Shown here: piece by piece, positions 23,258 through 32,072 of the stretch
How positions within the stretch are numbered: the stretch's first letter is position 1
How the letters are laid out: every line of letters starts with the position of its first letter
Assembly: GCA_016286165.1 (NCBI GenBank)
Contig: JAEESE010000015.1
Span: 28,626-92,625, forward strand
Direction of reading: 5' to 3'
Source of the DNA: Bacteroidaceae bacterium
GTDB lineage: Bacteria > Bacteroidota > Bacteroidia > Bacteroidales > Bacteroidaceae
DNA: 64,000 bases
The notes under the pieces: generated by a model
The model's database searches: none
What the model was told of the DNA's origin: nothing
The model's input: only the letters and a program-made list of their open reading frames with translations
Translations under genes and position numbers: made by a program

Positions 23258-23785
23258 TTAGATAGTGACAAGTGTAGTAAGGTCTATGCCTTTGAAGATG
23301 TCACGTCCGTGGAGACCTTCGTCGGTGATTTCTATGATGAAGTTGATGTAGGTCTTCTTGGGATGGAAATGTTGCACGAGCTTGTAGGTAGCCATCGCAG
23401 TACCACCTGTGGCAAGTAAGTCGTCGTGGATAAGTACTACGTCGTTCTCGTTGATAGCATCAATATGCATCTCAACAGTATCCACTCCATACTCTTTCGA
23501 GAATGACTCTTTGATTACGGTTGCTGGTAACTTGCCAGGCTTGCGGGCGAGAACTACGCCGGCCCCTAATCGAACGGCTAAAGCCGCAGCCATGACGAAA
23601 CCTCTACTTTCAATGCCAACAATTTTGGTGATGCCTTTGTCCTTGTACAACTCATAGAGGTCGTCGGTCATTGCTTTCATGCACTCAGGGTTCTTGTAGA
23701 GTGTTGTTACGTCGCGGAAGTTGATACCTTTCTTAGGGAAGTCGGGTATACAACGGAGGTTGTCGAGAATGATTTGTTTATTCAT
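23258..23785 (-). CDS. apt: Adenine phosphoribosyltransferase
   Basis: Converts adenine and PRPP to AMP in purine salvage. A 175-residue type I phosphoribosyltransferase. It has the family opening IPDFPKKGINFRDVTTL, the flexible loop RKPGKLPATVIKESFSKEYG and the PRPP-binding signature VVLIHDDLLATGGTAMA. It lies between mnmG and uvrC on the same strand, flanked on each side by parS-like palindromes. Confidence 0.95.
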   Translation of the reverse strand: MNKQIILDNLRCIPDFPKKGINFRDVTTLYKNPECMKAMTDDLYELYKDKGITKIVGIESRGFVMAAALAVRLGAGVVLARKPGKLPATVIKESFSKEYGVDTVEMHIDAINENDVVLIHDDLLATGGTAMATYKLVQHFHPKKTYINFIIEITDEGLHGRDIFKGIDLTTLVTI

Positions 23786-23809
23786 GTTATTTGTTGTTTA
23801 GAGTAGAAT

Positions 23810-23823
23810 GTTTCACGTGGAAC
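23810..23823. promoter_or_regulatory. parS-like palindrome 3, at the mnmG/apt junction
   Basis: GTTTCACGTGGAAC, one base from copies 1 and 2 and with the TTTCACGTG half of the canonical parS. It touches the end of mnmG. Confidence 0.65.
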
Positions 23824-25742
23824 TATCGTCCGAGAAGGACGAGTAGGACGTTGATATCGGATGGTGATACTCCAGGAATGCGGGAGGCTTGGGCTAGCGT
23901 TTCAGGGTCGTGGCGGATAAGCTTCTGACGGCCTTCGGTGGAGATAGATTGAAGTGTGTTGTAGTCGAACCGACCACGTATGCGAATATCCTCCAGGCGC
24001 CGCATCTTTTCGGCTTGCTCCACTTCACGTTGGATATAACCTTTGTATTTGATGGCTATCTCCGCCTCCTCTGCTATCTCATTCCGACGTTCGCTGACAC
24101 TATCCAAAACCTGACGCAGACGGGGTAGGGCAGGGGAGAGGTTCTCGAAGGTTAGTTGCGGTCGGCTGAGGAGTTCCATAAGCTTGCAACCACGTGACAG
24201 TGGTGCCGTGCCGAGGCTTTCGAGCAAACCGTTCACGTCGTTCATCTTTACGGAATAATCTTCGGCGAAGTGAATGATGCGCTCCACCTCTTCTTTCTTC
24301 TTGAGGTAGTGTGCAAGGCGTTCAGAGGATGCCACACCCATTCGATGTCCAAGCTCCGTCAGTCGAGCATCCGCATTATCCTGGCGAAGGAGGATGCGAT
24401 ATTCTGCACGCGAGGTGAACATACGATACGGTTCATCTACGCCCTTGCACACAAGGTCATCGATGAGCACACCTATATATGCTTCATCGCGTTTGAGCAC
24501 GAGAGGTTCCTCTCCTGTGCAATGACGGGCAGCGTTAATTCCTGCTATAAGTCCCTGACCTGCAGCCTCTTCGTAGCCCGTGGTGCCATTTACCTGACCT
24601 GCCAAGTAGAGACCGCTGATGATGCGTGACTCAAGTGAGTGATGCAGTTGAGTGGGGTCAAAGAAGTCATATTCAATGGCATAGCCCGGTCGGTAGATTT
24701 CTAGATTGCGAAAAGCCGGTATGAGTTTCAAGGCTTCTATCTGCACATCAATTGGAAGCGAGGATGAGAAGCCGTTGAGGTAGTATTCGTTGGTGCTTGT
24801 ACCTTCGGGTTCGAGGAAGAGTTGGTGCTGATCCTTGTCGGGGAAGGTGACTAGTTTAGTCTCTATGCTAGGACAGTAGCGAGGTCCGATGCTCTGAATC
24901 TGGCCATTATAGAGAGGCGAATAAGGAAGGCCTGCGCGGAGCCGTTCGTGGACGGCTTCGTTGGTGTAGGTGATCCAACAGGGGAGCTGGGAAAGAGGGA
25001 TTTCTGGTTTTTCCGGAATCTCTGGATAGTCTGGATTATCCGGATAATAGGAGAATCTTCTTCCTTCGGTGTCGCCTGGCTGTTCCGTCATTAGGGAGAA
25101 ATCGACGGAGCGTGCATCGATGCGAACAGGTGTGCCCGTCTTCATGCGAGCCACCCGGATGCCGTGGGCCGCTATGCTCTCGGACAACTCTAATGATGGT
25201 GGTTCGGCACAGCGGCCGCCAGGGAGCTGGACGCGTCCAATGTGCATAAGGCCGTTGAGGAAAGTACCTGCGGTGAGGATGATGCTCTTGGCGTGGAAGG
25301 TCATGCCGAGATAGGTCTCAACGCCTACGGCCATGACCCCGGAGGCGCTCTGGGGGGCCGTAATCAGCCTTCGGACTTGGTCCTGCCAGATGTGTAGGTT
25401 AGGTGTGTTCTCAAGGACTTCACGCCATGCCCAGATGAACTTACCGCGGTCACATTGGGCGCGGGGGCTCCACATTGCAGGTCCTTTAGAGCGATTGAGC
25501 ATTCGGAACTGTATAGTAGTGGCATCTGTAACATGCCCCATAGCGCCTCCGAGTGCATCTATCTCTCTGACTATCTGTCCTTTAGCAATGCCACCTACGG
25601 CGGGATTGCATGACATCTGAGCTATCTTGTTCATGTCCATCGTGATGAGTAGCGTGTTCGCACCGATGCGCGCAGCTGCATGAGCCGCCTCGCAACCTGC
25701 GTGGCCAGCACCAATCACAATGACATCATAGTTCCTTTCCAA
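23823..25742 (-). CDS. mnmG: tRNA uridine carboxymethylaminomethyl modification enzyme MnmG
   Basis: The FAD-dependent partner of MnmE that adds the (carboxymethyl)aminomethyl group to U34 of tRNAs reading split codon boxes. At 639 residues it has the normal length. It opens with the FAD motif VIVIGAGHAGCEAAHAAARIG and continues with the MnmG signature MSCNPAVGGIAKGQIVREIDALGG and PGGRCAEPPS. The C-terminal helical region, which contacts MnmE and tRNA, is present (YKGYIQREVEQAEKM; SRIPGVSPSDINVLLVLLG). In many bacteria this gene lies near the replication origin, of interest given the adjacent parS-like sites. Confidence 0.96.
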   Translation of the reverse strand: MERNYDVIVIGAGHAGCEAAHAAARIGANTLLITMDMNKIAQMSCNPAVGGIAKGQIVREIDALGGAMGHVTDATTIQFRMLNRSKGPAMWSPRAQCDRGKFIWAWREVLENTPNLHIWQDQVRRLITAPQSASGVMAVGVETYLGMTFHAKSIILTAGTFLNGLMHIGRVQLPGGRCAEPPSLELSESIAAHGIRVARMKTGTPVRIDARSVDFSLMTEQPGDTEGRRFSYYPDNPDYPEIPEKPEIPLSQLPCWITYTNEAVHERLRAGLPYSPLYNGQIQSIGPRYCPSIETKLVTFPDKDQHQLFLEPEGTSTNEYYLNGFSSSLPIDVQIEALKLIPAFRNLEIYRPGYAIEYDFFDPTQLHHSLESRIISGLYLAGQVNGTTGYEEAAGQGLIAGINAARHCTGEEPLVLKRDEAYIGVLIDDLVCKGVDEPYRMFTSRAEYRILLRQDNADARLTELGHRMGVASSERLAHYLKKKEEVERIIHFAEDYSVKMNDVNGLLESLGTAPLSRGCKLMELLSRPQLTFENLSPALPRLRQVLDSVSERRNEIAEEAEIAIKYKGYIQREVEQAEKMRRLEDIRIRGRFDYNTLQSISTEGRQKLIRHDPETLAQASRIPGVSPSDINVLLVLLGR

Positions 25743-25750
25743 ATTCTTCT

Positions 25751-27223
25751 CTATCTAAAGTATTTACCGACCACTGGTAAACTCCTCAGCGGAAGGTCTT
25801 TTTTGATGATATAGGCAACGAAAATAATGATGAGCACAGTGTTGATAGCAATCTGTGCCCATGATGGAGTTGTGTCTGGAATGTACTCCATCGCAGCAAA
25901 GAGTATGGCAGTGAGGATGACGTACCAAGCAATCTCTTTCATAGGGTAGTTGATGGGATTCTTGGATTGTCCTACAACGTAGCTTAGTACCATAGCTGTG
26001 CCGTATCCAGCCACACCGCCCCAAGCACAAGCCCAGTAGCCATATTTCGGGATGAACAAAATGTTCACTGCCAACAACATGACACAGCCGATGGTGGAGA
26101 ATATGGCTCCATAGATATTCTTGTCGATGAGTTTATACCAGAAGGAGAGATTGAAGTATACGCCCATCATGATCTCAGCAGCCATGACGATAGGCACTAC
26201 GCCCAGCCCCTCACGATAGCCGGCTCCAATGATATATTTCAGTATGGGCATGTAACCGACGACACAGAGGAATGCCAGCAGCGTGAATATCAAGAAGTAT
26301 TTCATCGTTGTAGCATAGTATTCGTTTTTGTCGGCATCCTTGGCCTTGGCAAAGACGATGGGCTCGTATGCATAACGGAAAGCCTGTGTGATCATGGCCA
26401 TTATCATTGCAATCTTCACGCATGCTCCGTAAATGCCCAGTTGCACGTTGGCCTCGGCTTGGTCGGGATAGACCTTTGGGAAGACAATCTTATCGGCCAC
26501 TTGATTGAGAATACCTGCGACTCCAAGGAAGAGCAGCGGCCATGAATAGGAAAACATGCGTCGCAGCAGGCTGCCGTCGAAGTGCCATTGAATGCGCAAG
26601 AGGTCAGGGATGAAGAGTAGCGAGATAAAGCCCGTGCAAAGCAGGTTGATAAGGAAGACGTAGTACACAGAAGTCTTGCCTAGCACGACAAAATACAGAA
26701 CATTTAAGCCGATATTGACAAAGATGAACAGCAGCTTGAGTGAGGCAAAGCGTATAGGACGTTTCTGGAAGCGCAAGAAGCTGAAAGGAATAGCTTGCAA
26801 AGCATCCATAGCGACAACAGCAGCCATCATCAGCAGGTAGTTGTGATGCTCGGCATAACCGAGGTAATCGGCTATGGGGGTGATGAAACCGAACATCAAA
26901 GCGAGGAATATGGCCGTGAGTGTGCCCACTGTGGCAAAGGCTGTAGTGAACACCGTGTCCGGCCATCGCCGTCCGGGCGCTGTAGACTGTGTGCCAGGGC
27001 CGTCATTGGCAAAGCGGAATAGTGTCGTTTCCATGCCGAAGGTCAGCAGGACAAGGATTAGAGCCACATAGGCGTAGATGTTCGTGCTCACACCATAGTC
27101 GCCGCTTTCCTTCGGCATGTAGTGTGTGTACAGAGGCACGAGCAAATAATTGAGGAAGCGGCCTACGATGCTGCTGAGCCCGTAGATGGCAGTGTCTTTG
27201 ACAAGAGTATTTAGTTTCGCCAT
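25751..27223 (-). CDS. Polysaccharide/oligosaccharide flippase (Wzx-like)
   Basis: A polytopic membrane protein of 490 residues with about 14 hydrophobic helices, of the MOP superfamily (polysaccharide transport proteins). The N-terminus TLVKDTAIYGLSSIVGRFLNYLLVPLYTHYMP is typical of Bacteroidales flippases that move lipid-linked glycan units across the inner membrane. Nine bp separate its end from the mnmG start, so they probably share transcription. No glycosyltransferase neighbours are present; it may serve a conserved single-copy role such as lipid-linked precursor or S-layer glycan export. Substrate unknown. Confidence 0.85.
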   Translation of the reverse strand: MAKLNTLVKDTAIYGLSSIVGRFLNYLLVPLYTHYMPKESGDYGVSTNIYAYVALILVLLTFGMETTLFRFANDGPGTQSTAPGRRWPDTVFTTAFATVGTLTAIFLALMFGFITPIADYLGYAEHHNYLLMMAAVVAMDALQAIPFSFLRFQKRPIRFASLKLLFIFVNIGLNVLYFVVLGKTSVYYVFLINLLCTGFISLLFIPDLLRIQWHFDGSLLRRMFSYSWPLLFLGVAGILNQVADKIVFPKVYPDQAEANVQLGIYGACVKIAMIMAMITQAFRYAYEPIVFAKAKDADKNEYYATTMKYFLIFTLLAFLCVVGYMPILKYIIGAGYREGLGVVPIVMAAEIMMGVYFNLSFWYKLIDKNIYGAIFSTIGCVMLLAVNILFIPKYGYWACAWGGVAGYGTAMVLSYVVGQSKNPINYPMKEIAWYVILTAILFAAMEYIPDTTPSWAQIAINTVLIIIFVAYIIKKDLPLRSLPVVGKYFR

Positions 27224-27283
27224 ATTGTTGTATATAACGCTTTGTATGTCAGGTTAAAGATGCCCGCATATTAGGTCGACTTC

Positions 27284-27307
27284 GTTGTTCGGTCGCGACC
27301 GAACAAC
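27284..27307. repeat. Perfect 24-bp palindrome
   Basis: Centred on GGTCG|CGACC and extending to GTTG at the left edge and CAAC at the right, with no mismatch and no loop. It lies between the glmM end and the flippase start, 60 bp upstream of the latter. Confidence 0.85.
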
Positions 27308-27331
27308 AAGAACCATAGTTTTAAATGAAGA

Positions 27332-27361
27332 GGCTCGCACGCGTCAGTGCGCGTGCGAGTC
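27332..27361 (-). terminator. Hairpin downstream of glmM
   Basis: GGCTCGCACGCG (27332-27343) pairs with CGCGTGCGAGTC (27350-27361) at 11 of 12 positions, 38 bp past the glmM stop. Confidence 0.65.
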
Positions 27362-27398
27362 TTTACTTCTTTCTCTTTGTAGGTACTTAATGATGTTG

Positions 27399-28787
27399 TT
27401 ATTTAGTCATCGAATATACCACATCCATGATGTCCTTGCCAATCTGATCGGCAGCCTCCATCGTAGCAGCTTCGGAGTAGACTCGGATGATAGGTTCGGT
27501 GTTGGACTTGCGTAGATGCACCCACTTGTCGGGGAAGTCAATCTTCACGCCATCGATGTCGTTGACCTCTTCGTTCTTGTAGAGTTCCTTCACCTTAGCC
27601 AATATTGCATCGACGTCGGTATCGGGTGTGAGATCGATGCGGTTCTTGGCGATGCAGTAAGGGGGATAGGTAGCACGTAGTTCGCTGGTCTTCAAGCCTC
27701 TCTTGGCCAGGTATGTGAGGATGAGCGCAATTCCCACGAGGGCGTCGCGGCCATAGTGTGCAGCGGGATAGATGACGCCGCCGTTGCCTTCGCCGCCTAT
27801 GACGGCATTGGTGGCCTTCATCTTCGTTACTACGTTTACTTCGCCTACGGCTGAGGCGTTGTATTCACAACCATATTTACGTGTCACGTCGCGCAGGGCA
27901 CGAGTCGAGGAGAGGTTCGAAACGGTGTTGCCGGGCGTGTGCTGAAGGATGTAGTCGGCTACCGTGACGAGGGTGTACTCCTCGCCATACATAGTGCCGT
28001 CCTCACAGAACAGAGCCAAGCGGTCCACGTCGGGGTCTACTACAAAGGCGATATCGTAGCCGCCTTTTTGCATGAGGGCTTTTATGTCGCCAAGGTTCTT
28101 CTCCAGCGGCTCGGGATTGTGTTGGAAATCGCCCGTAGGCTCACCATATAGACATGTGACAGTCTCCACGCCGAGCTGTTCAAGAAGCTTTGGTAGTATG
28201 ACGCCACCTACGGAGTTCACAGTGTCGAGGGCCACACGGAACTTGCGCGCACGGATAGCTTCGACGTCAACGAGCGCGAGATCCTTGACGAGGTCGATGT
28301 GGCGCTGATCGTAACTATCGTCCTCGCGGTATTTGCCGAGATGGTCTACGTCGGCATACTCAAAGTCCTCGGCAGCAGCAATGCGCAGCACCTCAGCGCC
28401 TTCGGCTGCATTCAGGAACTCGCCGTCGGAGTTCAGCAGCTTCAGGGCGTTCCACTGGCGTGGGTTGTGCGATGCAGTTAGGATGATGCCGCCGCAAGCC
28501 TTCTCCATAGTCACGGCCAGCTCGGTGGTAGGCGTAGTGGCGAGGCCTATGTTCACGACATCGAAGCCCATACCCATGAGTGTTCCGCAAACAACATTCT
28601 TTACCATCTCACCTGAGATGCGGGCATCGCGACCCACTACTATCTTATTAGTGCCTATCTTCTCGGTCTTGCGGATGAGGGTAGCGTATGCCGATACGAA
28701 TTTTACGATGTCAAGGGGGTTCAGGGTGTCACCTGCGCGGCCGCCTATGGTGCCACGGATTCCGGAAATGGATTTGATTAGTGTCAT
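27399..28787 (-). CDS. glmM: Phosphoglucosamine mutase
   Basis: Interconverts glucosamine 6-phosphate and 1-phosphate for UDP-GlcNAc, the precursor of peptidoglycan and lipopolysaccharide. The 462-residue alpha-D-phosphohexomutase has the phosphoserine loop TASHNPRQWNALK (Ser106), the magnesium site DPDVDRLAL, the sugar-binding GEGNGGVIYP and the phosphate-binding RKSNTEPIIRVYSE near the C-terminus. The opening SISGIRGTIGG is typical of the bacterial enzyme. Other hexose mutases share these motifs, but chromosomal context and lack of sugar-operon neighbours favour GlmM. Confidence 0.88.
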   Translation of the reverse strand: MTLIKSISGIRGTIGGRAGDTLNPLDIVKFVSAYATLIRKTEKIGTNKIVVGRDARISGEMVKNVVCGTLMGMGFDVVNIGLATTPTTELAVTMEKACGGIILTASHNPRQWNALKLLNSDGEFLNAAEGAEVLRIAAAEDFEYADVDHLGKYREDDSYDQRHIDLVKDLALVDVEAIRARKFRVALDTVNSVGGVILPKLLEQLGVETVTCLYGEPTGDFQHNPEPLEKNLGDIKALMQKGGYDIAFVVDPDVDRLALFCEDGTMYGEEYTLVTVADYILQHTPGNTVSNLSSTRALRDVTRKYGCEYNASAVGEVNVVTKMKATNAVIGGEGNGGVIYPAAHYGRDALVGIALILTYLAKRGLKTSELRATYPPYCIAKNRIDLTPDTDVDAILAKVKELYKNEEVNDIDGVKIDFPDKWVHLRKSNTEPIIRVYSEAATMEAADQIGKDIMDVVYSMTK

Positions 28788-29005
28788 GTTGGTTAGTTTT
28801 TTAAGACTCTCCCTCCGCTCTCCTGTAATAGAGGAGGCCTCGCTTCGCTCGAATGGCGAAAAGCGAAGACAGAGACGAGTTCTGGGTTATTGAGTTTTTT
28901 GAGTTATTTGTTTTTTTTTGAGTTTATGAGTTAGTTTTATCCTTTAACGTTTACTCTTACCTAAAAATAATAGGTCTTTAGTTGTTATTGGATTCATTTC
29001 GGCTA

Positions 29006-29013
29006 CAAAATTA
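29006..29013 (-). promoter_or_regulatory. Possible -7 element of glmM
   Basis: Reverse-strand TAATTTTG matches TAnnTTTG but is 219 bp from the ATG. Confidence 0.4.
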
Positions 29014-29119
29014 ATGAATTAGCTTCGTATTATCGCTTTTTTCCTCACTTTTTTTATAATAAAGCCTCGTTTTGAGTAATTAATTTCTTAAAAATAAGCT
29101 TTCGTAAGTGGCTTTGTCT

Positions 29120-29127
29120 TATCTTTG
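29120..29127 (+). promoter_or_regulatory. -7 element 5 bp before the 29133 ATG
   Basis: TATCTTTG ends only 5 bp before the ATG, so transcription would begin at or next to the start codon. Confidence 0.55.
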
Positions 29128-29132
29128 TAGCC

Positions 29133-32018
29133 ATGAAAGCATTTATAAAGACGAAAAGTATTGCTTTTCGTGCCTCTTTATTCATCATAGTTTTACTGCT
29201 GTCATCGACCACCATTTCGGCTCAGCAAAAATCCTCCCAGCTCCCTACGACTATTGAGGGTTGGGCTGATCGCTTGGCGCGCTTCGGGCAAGCCATACCA
29301 CAGGAGAAGGTGTTTGTGCACATGGACAACACTTCGTATTTCCTGGGCGACACCATTTGGTTCGCGGCTTATACTCGCCGTACCGACAAGGATGCTCCGT
29401 CTGCTGTCAGCGGAGTGCTCTACGTAGAACTGCTTAACCAGGAGGGTTATCTCGTGGAACGGCAGCTCATAGAGATGCGCGGAGGTCGCGGTCATGGCAA
29501 CTTCGTGCTGGCCGACACACTCTACGGAGGTTTCTACGAGCTGCGGGCTTACACGCGTTGGCAGCTTAACTGGGGCATCACCGAGAAGGAACATACCTCT
29601 TATGCCGAGCAATGGTTCTACTCCAAGGCTTTGGCAAAAGATTTCTACCGCGACTACGAAAAACTCTATTCGCGCGTCTTTCCTGTTTACGACAAGCCTG
29701 AGGTTGAAGGGCAGTATTTCCATGATATGACCACTCGTCCCCTGCGCCGTTATTTCAGAAGCGGAACCGAGGAGCCGGAACCTACGCTCACGTTGTTCCC
29801 CGAAGGAGGCAATCTGGTGGCTGGAGTTCCTTGCCGCGTAGCTTTTGAAGCCGTCACCGAAACAGGTGAATGGCTCGAGGGCAAGCTCACCCTGCGCAAG
29901 GGTGATGAACAACTGACAATGCGCAACGCTCATGGTGAGGAGATTACGGAAGCATCCGCTATGAGCCGCGGCCGCGGGCTCTTTGAGTTCACACCCGAGG
30001 CCGGAGCCGACTACACGTGTACCTTCACCACTGCCGAAGGTCGCGCCGTAAGCACCCGCCTGCCGCGCGTGGAGGCCGATGGGGTGGCCTTGCGCATTCA
30101 GCCTGAAGGCAACAGCTACACCATCACATTTACCTCGCAGGGTGCTGCTGTGCAGAAACTTGGTTTCACTATTATGCACCAAGGCTATGTGGAATTCTTC
30201 GAGCAGACCGATAAGTCTCCCTACACGCTCACCCTAAATGCCGGCAACTTTGTGCCGGGTGTGCATCAGGTGACCGTCTTTGATGCCATGGGCCGCGTAT
30301 GGGCTGACCGTCTTTTCTTTATCGGTTCGTCAGAGCTCACTCAACCTACACTGGCGGTAAGCGGTTTGAAGGACGACTATGAGCCATGCGAGAAGGTGAA
30401 CCTCGAGATCCAAGGCGTCAAGGACGCAGCCCTCTCTGTTGCCGTGCGCGATGCCGGCACAAGCGACTACACCTTCGACACCTCCAATATCCTAACCGAG
30501 ATGCTCCTCTCGTCCGAGATACGTGGTTACGTTCCCGATCCTGCTTACTTCTTCGAGGCTGACGACGAGGAACATCGCCAGGCACTTGATCTGCTTATGT
30601 TGACGCAGGGTTGGCGTCGTTTCAATTGGCACGACATGGCAACACCAGGAGCCTTTGAACTCTCGCAGCCCGCTGAGGCCAAGACGCCTATCATGCGAGG
30701 CGAAGTGCTTAACTATCAGACACGTATATTGCAGGAGGAAGTTAAGGACTTCGATGAAGTGGCGAAGCCTTATGAGCTCGAGGAGCGAATCTACCGTCTG
30801 TCTCCAGGTGAGGAACGCGACTTTCTGAAAACGCTCACCGATTCCATGCCGCCTACCGACCTTGCCTACGAAGGTGCAGGATTGGGCGAGGTCTACGAAA
30901 CAATTGTGGCCGAGTTGTATGCTAAGGAGCGTCATTTTCCTGCCGGCAGCTATCAGATGCGGGCACCTATTGCCATGGCGCGCTTCAATGCCAATGAGCC
31001 GTCGCTCTCCAACGAAGTCAGAGTTCATGCCGAGTTCGCGCAGGAGGGCAGCGAATCGGTCATAGGCGACGTAGAGACTCGTCAAGGCCAGTTCAACATC
31101 CCTTCGCCACGCTTCTATGGCTACTGTGTTTTCTTTCTTGCTGCCAGCGATACTACCAAATGGAAGACACCGCGTCACACGTGGATACAAATGGACGAAA
31201 CAGAAAACGCCGAGTTCTACGTTCGAATAGCTTGGCCTTATCCTCGCTTCACACAAGCCTACAACTACTACCAGACCGCCTACCGCAATGCCCCCAATGA
31301 CGCTCCGCAGGCAGCACAGACCTCGCTCTTTAACCCCAAGACTTTCGAGACTCAGATGGGCGGCCTTACGGTGCGAGCCCGTCGTGGTGGCCTTCGCCGC
31401 TTTGACCCTTCGCATCCTGCTCTTGTCATCGATGCTTACGAAGCGTTCAACGAGGCATGTGATGCAGGCCTCTCCACTGGTTGGTATGGTGGTCGCACAC
31501 ATTTTATAAATAGTGTCGCGCGTGCGTACATAGGCGATATGAACACTGAGCACGCTTATCTGCTAGAGCCGCGCTATGATGGTCTTAACATCTCATATAA
31601 CCGTACGCCTCATCAGATGAACCGTTATAACCAGCTCACCAACCTCGACAGTGTGCGTATATACACCGATTTCCATCCACGCTATGGTGCCGACCCACGT
31701 GCTACCGAGGATAATGTGGACCGTGTAAGCGTGGATCTGCGCCAGTTGTCCGATGAAGGTCAGCGCGTCACTTATCGTGACCGTCGCTACATACTCCAAG
31801 GTTTCTCCGAGCCCGAGGAGTTCTACAACCCAGACTACAGCCGACATCCTCTGCCCAATGGACAGAAAGATTATCGCCGAACACTATATTGGAATCCCAA
31901 CCTGCATCTCGATGCCAGTGGGCGCGCCACCGTCAGTTTCTGTACAGGTAGCCAACCTACCACTGTTGCCGTTACTGCCAATGGGCAGGCGGCAGATGGA
32001 AAACTGCTGACTAACTAG
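29133..32018 (+). CDS. Large secreted MG2-type surface protein
   Basis: A 961-residue exported protein (signal peptide to about residue 32, ending TTISAQQ). The N-terminal domain, QEKVFVHMDNTSYFLGDTIWF, YVELLNQEGYLVERQLIEM and GGFYELRAYTRWQLNW, is the macroglobulin-like MG2 fold found in a family of long Bacteroidota proteins of unknown role that are often annotated as TonB-receptor-like or carboxypeptidase-regulatory-like. Further beta-sandwich domains follow (LTLFPEGGNLVAGVPCRVAFEA; GVHQVTVFDAMGRVWADRLFF). The C-terminus resembles a closing strand domain (DASGRATVSFCTGSQPTTVAV). It has no thioester motif and no barrel. It probably sits in the periplasm or on the outer membrane. Transcribed alone, possibly from a leaderless message. 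Confidence 0.75.
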   Translation: MKAFIKTKSIAFRASLFIIVLLLSSTTISAQQKSSQLPTTIEGWADRLARFGQAIPQEKVFVHMDNTSYFLGDTIWFAAYTRRTDKDAPSAVSGVLYVELLNQEGYLVERQLIEMRGGRGHGNFVLADTLYGGFYELRAYTRWQLNWGITEKEHTSYAEQWFYSKALAKDFYRDYEKLYSRVFPVYDKPEVEGQYFHDMTTRPLRRYFRSGTEEPEPTLTLFPEGGNLVAGVPCRVAFEAVTETGEWLEGKLTLRKGDEQLTMRNAHGEEITEASAMSRGRGLFEFTPEAGADYTCTFTTAEGRAVSTRLPRVEADGVALRIQPEGNSYTITFTSQGAAVQKLGFTIMHQGYVEFFEQTDKSPYTLTLNAGNFVPGVHQVTVFDAMGRVWADRLFFIGSSELTQPTLAVSGLKDDYEPCEKVNLEIQGVKDAALSVAVRDAGTSDYTFDTSNILTEMLLSSEIRGYVPDPAYFFEADDEEHRQALDLLMLTQGWRRFNWHDMATPGAFELSQPAEAKTPIMRGEVLNYQTRILQEEVKDFDEVAKPYELEERIYRLSPGEERDFLKTLTDSMPPTDLAYEGAGLGEVYETIVAELYAKERHFPAGSYQMRAPIAMARFNANEPSLSNEVRVHAEFAQEGSESVIGDVETRQGQFNIPSPRFYGYCVFFLAASDTTKWKTPRHTWIQMDETENAEFYVRIAWPYPRFTQAYNYYQTAYRNAPNDAPQAAQTSLFNPKTFETQMGGLTVRARRGGLRRFDPSHPALVIDAYEAFNEACDAGLSTGWYGGRTHFINSVARAYIGDMNTEHAYLLEPRYDGLNISYNRTPHQMNRYNQLTNLDSVRIYTDFHPRYGADPRATEDNVDRVSVDLRQLSDEGQRVTYRDRRYILQGFSEPEEFYNPDYSRHPLPNGQKDYRRTLYWNPNLHLDASGRATVSFCTGSQPTTVAVTANGQAADGKLLTN

Positions 32019-32072
32019 AGCGGCCCGCTCCCCCTAACTGCCAATAATCAACTAAACAAACTATCTCCTATT

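Larger units (their letters stand above)
28788..29132. other. 345-bp divergent intergenic region
   Basis: No gene seen. It holds a degenerate C-rich/G-rich palindrome near 28806-28835, a T-rich stretch with iterated GAGTT around 28890-28935, a reverse-strand -7 element for glmM (TAATTTTG, 29013-29006, giving a long leader of about 215 nt) and the promoter of the next gene at 29120. Confidence 0.6.

Noticed and set aside
23258..23823. CACGTG palindromes as simple restriction-type or bHLH-like coincidence
   Set aside because: The symmetric flanks GTTC/GAAC extend the match to 14 bp in two copies and 13 of 14 in the third, fitting parS far better than a bare hexamer.
30492..31553. A 353-codon reverse-strand frame inside the MG2-type gene
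   Set aside because: No family resemblance and fully contained in a well-supported gene.
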